DNA from: Rhizomicrobium sp.
Lineage (GTDB): Bacteria; Pseudomonadota; Alphaproteobacteria; Micropepsales; Micropepsaceae
Direction: 5' to 3'
DNA length: 34,866 nucleotides
Assembly: GCA_031291635.1 (NCBI GenBank)
Contig: JARLIR010000155.1
Span: forward strand, 1-34,866
Below the pieces are notes generated by a model. It saw nothing but the letters and a program-made list of their open reading frames with translations. It did no database searches and had not been told where the DNA came from. Made by a program: the position numbers and the translations under genes. The number at the start of each line of letters is the position of its first letter. Within the stretch, counting starts at the first letter, position 1. Positions 24,995 to 32,682 of the stretch are shown piece by piece.

Positions 24995-25735
24995 GTGACC
25001 GGAGCCATGGAAAAAATCGCTACGCTGCGAGCTGTGCTCGCGCCAACCGGGCGGGCGCAAAGGCGGGTCTCGTTGGGCCGGCCAGATGGCGTCTTGGCCG
25101 GAGGGCTCAGGCGTGGGGCTTTGCATGAGGTTTTTGCGCCCCCCTCGCATGAAGCGGCGGCTACGGGATTTGTTGTTGGCCTTGCCGTGCGGCTCGGCGG
25201 GCCGGTTCTATGGATTACCCAGGATTACGCTCTTCTCGAACATGGCGTGCAGGCGGCCACGGGCCTGCAGGAGCTGGGCCTTGATCCGGCCCGTCTTATT
25301 CTCTTGCGGGTCCCCGATGTGACCAGCGCCTTGCGGGCGGCCATGGATGGACTCTCCTGTGCTGCCCTGGGCGCGGTGGTGATCGAGCTGAGCGGCGAAT
25401 CCAAGCTCCTGGATCTGGTGGCCTACCGCAAATTGGTCCTCGCCGCCGGGGAAAGCGGGGTCACGGTGTTGCTGCTGCGCTTTTCGGCCCAGCCCAGCGT
25501 CGGGGTGGCCGAAACCCGCTGGCAGGTCCGGGCGCAGCCCTCGCCAAGCAGCCACTGGGGTAAGCCGATTTTCGCGGTGGAGCTGCAGCGCAATCGAGCC
25601 GGGCCGGGCGGCTCTTGGGTTCTGGAATGGAGTTGTGACGATGGTCTCTTCCGCTCGGCGGATCGTGGCGCTGTGGTTTCCGCGTCTGGCGAGCGATCGC
25701 CTGCAGCGGCGCTGGCGGACATCTCCGCCGCCTGA
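24995..25735 (+). CDS. imuA: ImuA, RecA-like translesion-synthesis accessory protein
   Basis: 246 residues from GTG 24995 (GAGGGCGGG upstream); ATG 25007 is a possible alternative start. The protein is a RecA/SulA-like domain without a clear Walker A, as usual for ImuA: LRRGALHEVFAP, FVVGLAVRLGGPVLWITQDY and GAVVIELSGESKLLDLVAYRKL are visible. ImuA (also ImuA') binds ImuB, and in Myxococcus-type and alphaproteobacterial mutasomes supports DnaE2-dependent damage-induced mutagenesis. It is the first gene of imuA-imuB-dnaE2 and overlaps imuB by 95 bases in a different frame. A LexA box upstream implies induction by DNA damage. Confidence 0.88.
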   Translation: MTGAMEKIATLRAVLAPTGRAQRRVSLGRPDGVLAGGLRRGALHEVFAPPSHEAAATGFVVGLAVRLGGPVLWITQDYALLEHGVQAATGLQELGLDPARLILLRVPDVTSALRAAMDGLSCAALGAVVIELSGESKLLDLVAYRKLVLAAGESGVTVLLLRFSAQPSVGVAETRWQVRAQPSPSSHWGKPIFAVELQRNRAGPGGSWVLEWSCDDGLFRSADRGAVVSASGERSPAAALADISAA

Positions 25736-27164
25736 CGCCGGTCTGCCGCTGGTTCTGGTCGCCAAGATCGACAACGCCATGCGGCTCACTGCGGTGGATC
25801 GTCGAGCCGCCCAGCTTGGTCTTGAGACCGGCATGGCCTTGGCGAGCGCACGCGCCCGGGGGCCTGCGCTCAAGGTGATGGCGGCCAATGAAGCGGCCGA
25901 TGCCAAATTGCTGGGGCGTCTGGCTGATTGGTGCGACAGTTTTTCTCCCTTTGTGGCGCTGGATCCGCAGGGCCTGCTCCTGGATGTCACCGGCTCCAGC
26001 CATTTGTTTGGCGGCGAGCTGGCCATGCTGGAACGCCTGCGGGCGGCATTGAAACACCAAGGCTTTGCCGTCACCGCCGCTCTGGCGGGCAGTGCCACGG
26101 CGGCGCGGGCCTTGGCGCGCTATTGCGATGGGCTGATCGTGCCGCCGGGCGCCGATCAGGCGGCGATGGCGGGACTTCCTGTCGAGGCTTTGGCGCTTGA
26201 GCCAGCCATCACTCAGGCTTTGCGCCGCGCCGGGCTGAAAAAAGTAGGGCAGGTGGCGGCGCGCAGCCGCGCCGAGCTGACCGCCCGCTTTGGCGCCGCC
26301 ATGGTGTCCCAACTCGACAACGCTTTGGGCAAAGCCGAAATACCGATCTCGCCGCGCCTGAAACTGCCGCCTTACCGGGTTGAACGCCGTTTTGCCGAAC
26401 CGGTCGCCATCGAGGACTTCATGCTGGCCACCATCAAGCAACTCGCCGGACATCTCGCCAAGTTGCTGGAAGAGCGTGGTGAAGGGGCCCGGGCTTTGGA
26501 GGCGGTGTTCTTTCGGGCGGACGGTGCCATCCGTCGCATCGCGATCGAGACCGGGGCGCCGAGCCGCGATCCGGCCATTCTGGAACGGCTTTTCCGCGAA
26601 AAGCTGGGGGCGCTGGCTGATCCGCTCGACCCCGGGTTTGGTTTTGACCTCATCCGTCTGGAAGCCTTGCACACCGAAGCTTGTCGCAGTGAGGCGAATG
26701 ATCTCGGCAGCAGCGCGGTGGACGAAAAAGAAATCCGCCATCTGATCGACCGTCTCGCTGCCCGCTTCGGTAGCCATCGCGTGCTGGCCTTCCGCCCCAA
26801 CGACACCCATATCCCGGAAAACGCCTTTGCCGCGGTGCCCGCGCAATATGCCCCCGCGAGCAAGCTTGCCTGGGAAAGCGTTCGGTCTCCCCAAGAAGCG
26901 CCGCAGCGGCCGCTGCGGCTGATGATTCCCGAGCCGGTCAGCATGCTGCCGGGGATGCGCTTTCGCTGGCGGGGTGTGGTGCATGCCGTGCGGCATAGGG
27001 AAGGGCCCGAACGCATCGCCATGGAATGGTGGCGCGCTCTTTCTGATTCAAAAGGGGGCGGTCCCGCCCGCGACTATTTCCGCCTGGAAGATGAGGAGGG
27101 CCGCCGCTTCTGGCTCTACCGCGAAAACGGCGCCCGCTGGTTTTTGCATGGGGTTTTCGCATGA
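25641..27164 (+). CDS. imuB: ImuB, catalytically inactive Y-family polymerase homolog
   Basis: 507 residues from ATG 25641 (GGAG eight bases upstream). It begins RRIVALWFPRLASDRL, the ImuB version of the Y-family palm start, where active polymerases have acidic metal ligands; these are missing here, as in all ImuB. LDPQGLLLDVTGSSHLFGG (about 110-128) is the second conserved palm segment, and the little-finger region follows with a long C-terminal extension (YFRLEDEEGRRFWLYRENG near the end) typical of ImuB. It acts as a scaffold linking the beta-clamp, ImuA and DnaE2 in the damage-induced mutasome. Its stop overlaps the dnaE2 start (ATGA), giving tight translational coupling. Confidence 0.93.
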   Translation: MVSSARRIVALWFPRLASDRLQRRWRTSPPPDAGLPLVLVAKIDNAMRLTAVDRRAAQLGLETGMALASARARGPALKVMAANEAADAKLLGRLADWCDSFSPFVALDPQGLLLDVTGSSHLFGGELAMLERLRAALKHQGFAVTAALAGSATAARALARYCDGLIVPPGADQAAMAGLPVEALALEPAITQALRRAGLKKVGQVAARSRAELTARFGAAMVSQLDNALGKAEIPISPRLKLPPYRVERRFAEPVAIEDFMLATIKQLAGHLAKLLEERGEGARALEAVFFRADGAIRRIAIETGAPSRDPAILERLFREKLGALADPLDPGFGFDLIRLEALHTEACRSEANDLGSSAVDEKEIRHLIDRLAARFGSHRVLAFRPNDTHIPENAFAAVPAQYAPASKLAWESVRSPQEAPQRPLRLMIPEPVSMLPGMRFRWRGVVHAVRHREGPERIAMEWWRALSDSKGGGPARDYFRLEDEEGRRFWLYRENGARWFLHGVFA

Positions 27165-30100
27165 CGGGATTTGCGGAAATCGCTGCCACTACCAATTTTT
27201 CCTTTCTGCGCGGGGCCTCGCATCCGGCGGAGATGGTGGAGACGGCAGCAAAGCTTGGTTATGCCGCCATCGGTATTGCCGACCGCAATTCTCTGGCCGG
27301 GGTGGTGCGCGCCTATGCGGCTTGGCTGGAGCTCGAAGGGCCCAAGCCCAAACTTCTCACCGGGGCGCGGCTGGTCTTTGCCGATGGTACGCCCGACATC
27401 TTGGCTTATCCCTCGGATCGCGCCGCTTATGGCCGTCTTTGCCGCTTGCTCAGTCAAGGCAAGCTGCGGGCGCCGAAAGGCGAGTGCCTGTTGCTGCGCA
27501 GCGATCTCAACGAATGGCAAGAGGGTCTTCTCCTCGTGGTGATGACGCCGCGACCAGGGCGGGTTGCGCCAGAGGCGGCCCTCAAACGGTCCTGGAACAC
27601 TGCGGGCGCCGCGGGACGGGATTTGGCGATGACGCCGGAGAGCCACGACCTCGGCGCTTTTTTGCAAGAGCTGGAAAGCGAGATGCCAGGGCGGATCTGG
27701 CTCGGCGTGTCGATGCCGCTTTGCGGCGATGATCTTCGCCGCCTCGAGCATTGGCAGGCGATTGCAGCCGCCGCCAACGTGCGCCTGCTTGCCTCCAACG
27801 AGCCGCTTTATCATGAGCCGGAGCGGCGGGCTTTGCAGGATGTCGTCACTTGCATCCGCGAGCATGTCAGCCTCGCCACTGCTGGGCGTTTGTTGGAAGT
27901 CCATGGCGAGCGCTATCTGAAAGCGCCCAGCGAGATGGCTGCGCTTTTCGCCGCTGCGCCGCAGGCTGTGGCCGAAACTCTCCGTTTGGCTGAGCGCGTC
28001 ACCTTCAGCCTTGATCAGATCCAATACAATTATCCCGAGGAGCCCGTACCCCAAGGCAAGACCGCCCAAGGTCATCTCGAAGACCTCACCTGGGCAGGGG
28101 CGGCGGAGCGCTATCATGGCTTTGTGCCGGACAAGGTGCGCGCCACGCTGGAAAAAGAGTTGCGCCTGATCGGGCAATTGGAGATCGCACCCTATTTTCT
28201 CACCGTGCACGACATCGTCTCCTTTGCCCGGCGCGAAGGCATTTTGTGCCAGGGGCGGGGTTCGGCGGCCAATTCCGCCGTCTGCTACATGCTGGCCATC
28301 ACCGCCGTCGATCCCAATGAGATCGATCTGTTGTTCGAGCGTTTCGTCTCGCAGGAGCGCAAAGAGCCGCCCGACATCGATGTCGATTTCGAGCACGAAC
28401 GCCGCGAAGAGGTGATCCAGGACATCTATTCGCGTTATGGCCGCCATCGTGCCGCGCTCGCCGCCACCGTCATCCGCTATCGCCCGCGCAGCGCCATTCG
28501 CGATGTCGGCAAGGTCTTTGGTCTTACCGAGGACGTCACCTCAGCTTTGGCTTCCGGCGTTTGGGGCAGCTGGGGTGGCCGCCTCAAAGATGACGAGGTG
28601 CGCCAAGGCCTGCTCGATCCGCGCAATCAGGTCGTCGCTGCGGCGGTGGCGATGGCCAATCTGCTGATGGGCTTTCCCCGCCATCTTTCCCAGCATGTCG
28701 GCGGCTTTGTTCTTACCCATGATCGCTTGGATGAAATCGTGCCGGTCGGCCCCGCCACCATGGAGGACCGCTGGTTCATCGAATGGGACAAGGACGATAT
28801 CGACACGCTGCGGCTGATGAAGGTCGATGTCTTGGCGCTCGGCATGCTCACCTGCATCCGCAAAGCTTTCGACCTCATCCGCGTGCATGAGGGCAAAAGC
28901 TACACCCTGGCCAGCGTCCCGCGCGAAGATCCCGCCGTTTATGAGATGCTGCAAAAGGGCGATGCTATCGGCGTCTTTCAGGTCGAAAGCCGGGCGCAGA
29001 TGAACATGTTGCCGCGCCTGAAGCCGGAAAAATTCTACGATCTCGTCATCGAAGTGGCGATCGTGCGCCCCGGCCCCATCCAGGGTGACATGGTGCATCC
29101 TTATCTCAGGCGGCGTTCGGGCAAGGAGAAGGTCACTTATCCCTCGCCGTCACCCGAACATGGACTGCCCAACGAGCTTTATGACGTCCTGCACAAGACC
29201 ATGGGCGTGCCGCTGTTCCAGGAACAGGCCATGAAGCTCGCCATCGTGGCGGCGAAATTCACCCCAGATGAGGCCAATGGATTGCGCCGCGCCATGGCGA
29301 CCTTCCGCAATCTGGGCACCATCGATACCTTCAAAACCAAGCTGGTGGGCGGCATGGTCGCCCGTGGCTATGAACAGGACTATGCCGAACGCTGCTTTCG
29401 CCAGATCGAAGGCTTCGGTGCTTACGGCTTTCCCGAAAGCCATGCCGCGAGCTTTGCCCATCTCGTCTACGTCTCGGCTTGGATCAAAAAGCATCATCCG
29501 GCGGCTTTCTGCGCCGCCTTACTCAACTCCCAGCCGATGGGCTTTTATGCCCCGGCCGAGATCGTGCGCGATGCCCGCGACCACGGTGTTGTGGTCCATC
29601 CCGTCGATGCCAATTTCAGCGCTTGGGACAACACGATCGAGCCTGGTCCTTCGGTCCGCTTGGGCTTTCGCCAAGTGGATGGCTTTCGCGAGGATTGGGC
29701 CAAGACCCTCGTGCGCGCCCGCGACAATGGCTATCAGAGCATCGAAACTCTGGCCAAGCGCACGAGCCTGCCGCGGCGCGCACTTGTTATCCTGGCTGAT
29801 GCGGATTGTTTCCAATCCCTGGCCACGGATCGTCGCGAGATGCTGTGGGCGGTGCGTCGCATTGCCGATCCCACCGGCTTGCCGCTGTTCGATGCCCAAT
29901 TTGTCGACGCCCAAGAGCCGGAAGAGATCGCGCCGCTGCCGGTGATGCCGCTTTCCGAGCATGTGCTGGCCGACTACCAGATGCTGCGCCTGTCCTTGCG
30001 GGCCCATCTGATGGAATTCCTGCGCGAGGTCTTTCGCGCCGAAGGCGTCATGACCTGCGCCGAAATCAATCAGGCTGCGGACGGGATGAAGGCAGTGTCT

Positions 30101-30433
30101 GCGGGTATCGTCTTGGTGCGCCAAATGCCCGGCGAGGCCGGTGTTGTTTTTGTAACATTGAGTGACGACACCGGTGTCAGCAACGTCGTCATATGGCCAC
30201 GGCTGGTCGAGCTCTTCCGGCGCGAGATTATGGGCGCGCGGCTATTGCTCGTTCAGGGCAAAATTCAGAAGAGCCCCGAAGGCGTGGTCCATTTGGTCGC
30301 GGAGCGTGTGATGGATCGCACGGCGGAATTGGCACGCCTCTCTGAGGATGAAGAGTCGCATGGGCAAGGTGTGCCCAAGCACGGCCATCCGCGTGCCCTT
30401 CGTATCGTGCCGAAATCGCGCGATTTTCATTAA
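27161..30433 (+). CDS. dnaE2: Error-prone DNA polymerase III alpha subunit DnaE2
   Basis: 1090 residues from ATG 27161, in the normal DnaE2 range. The N-terminal PHP domain begins FAEIAATTNFSFLRGASHP (about 3-21). The polymerase core contains GRGSAANSAVCYML and PPDIDVDFEHERRE with catalytic Asp405 and Asp407; the third catalytic Asp556 lies in MKVDVLALGML. Then come FQEQAMKLAI, the GFGAYGFPESHAASFAHLVY signature (about 749-768) and a C-terminal OB-fold (about 950-1060). DnaE2 performs mutagenic translesion synthesis together with ImuA and ImuB. It is cytoplasmic and SOS-induced through the LexA box upstream of imuA. No terminator was recognised after the stop. Confidence 0.95.
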   Translation: MTGFAEIAATTNFSFLRGASHPAEMVETAAKLGYAAIGIADRNSLAGVVRAYAAWLELEGPKPKLLTGARLVFADGTPDILAYPSDRAAYGRLCRLLSQGKLRAPKGECLLLRSDLNEWQEGLLLVVMTPRPGRVAPEAALKRSWNTAGAAGRDLAMTPESHDLGAFLQELESEMPGRIWLGVSMPLCGDDLRRLEHWQAIAAAANVRLLASNEPLYHEPERRALQDVVTCIREHVSLATAGRLLEVHGERYLKAPSEMAALFAAAPQAVAETLRLAERVTFSLDQIQYNYPEEPVPQGKTAQGHLEDLTWAGAAERYHGFVPDKVRATLEKELRLIGQLEIAPYFLTVHDIVSFARREGILCQGRGSAANSAVCYMLAITAVDPNEIDLLFERFVSQERKEPPDIDVDFEHERREEVIQDIYSRYGRHRAALAATVIRYRPRSAIRDVGKVFGLTEDVTSALASGVWGSWGGRLKDDEVRQGLLDPRNQVVAAAVAMANLLMGFPRHLSQHVGGFVLTHDRLDEIVPVGPATMEDRWFIEWDKDDIDTLRLMKVDVLALGMLTCIRKAFDLIRVHEGKSYTLASVPREDPAVYEMLQKGDAIGVFQVESRAQMNMLPRLKPEKFYDLVIEVAIVRPGPIQGDMVHPYLRRRSGKEKVTYPSPSPEHGLPNELYDVLHKTMGVPLFQEQAMKLAIVAAKFTPDEANGLRRAMATFRNLGTIDTFKTKLVGGMVARGYEQDYAERCFRQIEGFGAYGFPESHAASFAHLVYVSAWIKKHHPAAFCAALLNSQPMGFYAPAEIVRDARDHGVVVHPVDANFSAWDNTIEPGPSVRLGFRQVDGFREDWAKTLVRARDNGYQSIETLAKRTSLPRRALVILADADCFQSLATDRREMLWAVRRIADPTGLPLFDAQFVDAQEPEEIAPLPVMPLSEHVLADYQMLRLSLRAHLMEFLREVFRAEGVMTCAEINQAADGMKAVSAGIVLVRQMPGEAGVVFVTLSDDTGVSNVVIWPRLVELFRREIMGARLLLVQGKIQKSPEGVVHLVAERVMDRTAELARLSEDEESHGQGVPKHGHPRALRIVPKSRDFH

Positions 30434-30455
30434 GGCGCGCGCGGCCATGCGTTCG

Positions 30456-30471
30456 TTGTCCACAAAGACAA
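30456..30471. promoter_or_regulatory. Inverted repeat TTGTC-N6-GACAA between dnaE2 and hydrogenase operon
   Basis: Five-base arms (30456-30460 and 30467-30471) in the 237-base promoter region of the hydrogenase operon, 200 bases before the first ATG. It is not an FNR box (TTGAT-N4-ATCAA). It could be an operator or a short hairpin after dnaE2. Nothing else definite was seen in 30434-30670. Confidence 0.25.
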
Positions 30472-30670
30472 TCATGCATGCGTCGTATATGATATTTCGC
30501 AAAAGCGGGGCTGTTTGTCGCGACCGCCAGAATTTGCGTATTTGCCTATGTATCCGGAAGGACTCTGCGGTTAATCAGCAAGCGTAGAGGCCCTCACGGA
30601 ACGGCGTGCCTCATGGTTCGCGTCCTGGCGTGGTCTCCTGCAAAACAAAAAACGAGCAGGGAACCAGATT

Positions 30671-32668
30671 ATGTCACATATCGTCTACGGCGTCTGGAAT
30701 GGAGCCGTTCACGACTACCGCGATCCGAGCAAGCCGACGCCGGAGCATCCCGTCGCTTTGCACGGTCTTGATGTCTTCAACGAAGGAAACCCCATCCGGG
30801 CCTTCGTCGGTGACCGCGGCTTTTTCGTTTTCGACAAAGGCGTCAGCCTGATCGATACGTTCTGGCGCTACATGGATAAGGCGGCCGAGCAGTCTTGCGG
30901 CAAGTGCACGCCCTGCCGCATGGGTACCGTGCTGGTGCGCGATGCCTTGGCCGATATGCGCAAGGGCAACAGCTCCGCACTCACCCTCGACGATATCATC
31001 GCCCTGGCACGCCAAATGACCGACACCTCGCTGTGCGGTCTCGGCATGACTTGCGGCAAGGCTTTGCTGGAAGCGCTGGAGAATTTCCGCGGCGAATTCG
31101 AAGCCGAAATCGAAGAAGGCAAACAGCCCGAACAGGAAGGCATGGTCTATGTCACCGCGCCCTGTATCGAAGCCTGCCCCTCCAAGATCAACGTGCCGCA
31201 GTACATCGACTATATCCGCGACGGCAAACCCTCCCATTCCTTGGGCGTGATCCTGCAGAAATATCCCATGGCCGCCACTTGCGGCCGTGTCTGCGTGCGC
31301 TTCTGCGAAATGGCTTGCCGCCGCAATCTGGTGGACGAAGCGGTCGGCATCAAAACCTTGAAGCGTTACGTCGCCGACTATCAGACCACCACCGGTGCGC
31401 TGACCTTCTCCAAAGCGATGATCTCTGAAAGCCTGCCGCCCTCGATGCGCGTTGCCGTCGTTGGTGCCGGTCCGGCGGGCGTCTCTTGTGCCTATCACCT
31501 GCTGCTGCACGGCTATCACGTCGATATCCTGGAAGCGATGGAGCAGGGCGGCGGCATGGCCTCGATCGGTATCCCGAGCTATCGCCTGCCTAAGGATGTG
31601 CTGCTCTCGGAGATGGACATCATCACCCAGCTTGGCGGCCGTTTCCTCTTCAACCAGAAACTCGGCCGCGATTATTCGGTCGATGATCTCTTCGCCCGCG
31701 GCTACCGCGCGGTCTTCCTTGGCCTTGGTTGCCAGGAAGGCACCAAGATGGGCGTGATGAACGAAGACACCAGCCTCGGCGGCTATGATTCGGGCATCGG
31801 TTTCCTGCTCAAGGTTCACGACCATGTGGCCGGGGTGAAGCCGATCAAACTCGAAGGCGATGTCGTGGTGGTTGGTGGCGGTAACGTCGCCATGGATTGC
31901 GTCCGCTCGGCCATCCGCATGGGCGCCCGCACGGTGCATCTGATCTACCGGCGTACCCGCGATGACATGCCGGCCGATAAGGAAGAAATCACCGCGGCGG
32001 AAGCCGAAGGTATCGTCATGCACTTCCTCACCAACCCGACGGAGATCCTGTCGGCGGATGGTAAGGTCACGGGCGTCAAACTGGTGCATATGCGCCAGAC
32101 CGAAAAAGACGCGCGCGGCCGCCGCAATGTCGAGCCGATTCCGGGTTCGGAGCGGGTTTTGAATTGCTCCTTGGTGATTGCCGCCATCGGTCAGCAGATC
32201 CAATCTGGTGCGCTGACGGAAAAAGACGGCGTCTCGCTCAACAAATGGAAATGCGTCGACGTCAACAAGACCAGCCTTGCCACCTCTCGCGAAGGCGTCT
32301 TCGCTGGCGGTGACTGCGAGACCGGTCCTGCCACGCTGATCCATGCCATGGCCGCCGGCCTCAAAGCCGCCCGCGCCATCGACGATTGGGTGCGCCGCGG
32401 TTATGTGCGCTTCTTCCCGCGTTCGCGCATGCGTCAGATCCTGCGCGACAACAACGTGCTGGCTTCCGATGTCGCCGAAATTCCGGTGAAGTCGGAATAC
32501 CGCGTGCATCATCCCGAACTCGACCCGAATATCCGCAAACAGATGTTCGAAGAGGTGGAGCGGCCGATCAGCCGCGAAGAGGCCTATCACGAGGCCAAGC
32601 GCTGCATGCGCTGTTATCGCGTCTATTCGGTGGTCACGGCTGAGCCCGTGCCAGAATCCCACAATTGA
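30671..32668 (+). CDS. NuoF-type Fe-S domain fused to GltD-type NAD(P)H oxidoreductase, hydrogenase partner
   Basis: 665 residues from ATG 30671 (AGGGAA seven bases upstream). Residues about 40-148 match only the C-terminal iron-sulfur part of NuoF: SCGKCTPCR gives Cys76, Cys79 and Cys82, and SLCGLGMTCG gives Cys122, a [4Fe-4S] site; the FMN/NADH Rossmann part of NuoF is absent. Residues about 158-640 are a GltD-like flavoprotein: Cys165 and Cys169 (CIEACPSKINVP), then GRVCVRFCEMAC (Cys208, 212, 216) for [4Fe-4S] clusters, FAD site VGAGPAG (264-270), a second dinucleotide site VVGGGNVAMD with YRRTRDDMPA suggesting NADPH, and GVFAGGDCETGPATL. A further CMRC lies near the end. It probably passes electrons between NAD(P)H and the [FeFe]-hydrogenase encoded 14 bases downstream, as in glutamate-synthase-linked (group A2) hydrogenases. 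Confidence 0.9.
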   Translation: MSHIVYGVWNGAVHDYRDPSKPTPEHPVALHGLDVFNEGNPIRAFVGDRGFFVFDKGVSLIDTFWRYMDKAAEQSCGKCTPCRMGTVLVRDALADMRKGNSSALTLDDIIALARQMTDTSLCGLGMTCGKALLEALENFRGEFEAEIEEGKQPEQEGMVYVTAPCIEACPSKINVPQYIDYIRDGKPSHSLGVILQKYPMAATCGRVCVRFCEMACRRNLVDEAVGIKTLKRYVADYQTTTGALTFSKAMISESLPPSMRVAVVGAGPAGVSCAYHLLLHGYHVDILEAMEQGGGMASIGIPSYRLPKDVLLSEMDIITQLGGRFLFNQKLGRDYSVDDLFARGYRAVFLGLGCQEGTKMGVMNEDTSLGGYDSGIGFLLKVHDHVAGVKPIKLEGDVVVVGGGNVAMDCVRSAIRMGARTVHLIYRRTRDDMPADKEEITAAEAEGIVMHFLTNPTEILSADGKVTGVKLVHMRQTEKDARGRRNVEPIPGSERVLNCSLVIAAIGQQIQSGALTEKDGVSLNKWKCVDVNKTSLATSREGVFAGGDCETGPATLIHAMAAGLKAARAIDDWVRRGYVRFFPRSRMRQILRDNNVLASDVAEIPVKSEYRVHHPELDPNIRKQMFEEVERPISREEAYHEAKRCMRCYRVYSVVTAEPVPESHN

Positions 32669-32682
32669 GGAGCGCCCCAGAT

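Noticed and set aside
30625-30645. Sigma-54-like promoter (GG...GC) before the hydrogenase operon
   Set aside because: The GG and GC are 11 bases apart instead of 10, and the rest of the consensus is poor.
30434-30670. FNR/Anr box expected for an anaerobic hydrogenase operon
   Set aside because: No TTGAT-N4-ATCAA-like site was found; only the TTGTC-N6-GACAA repeat is present.
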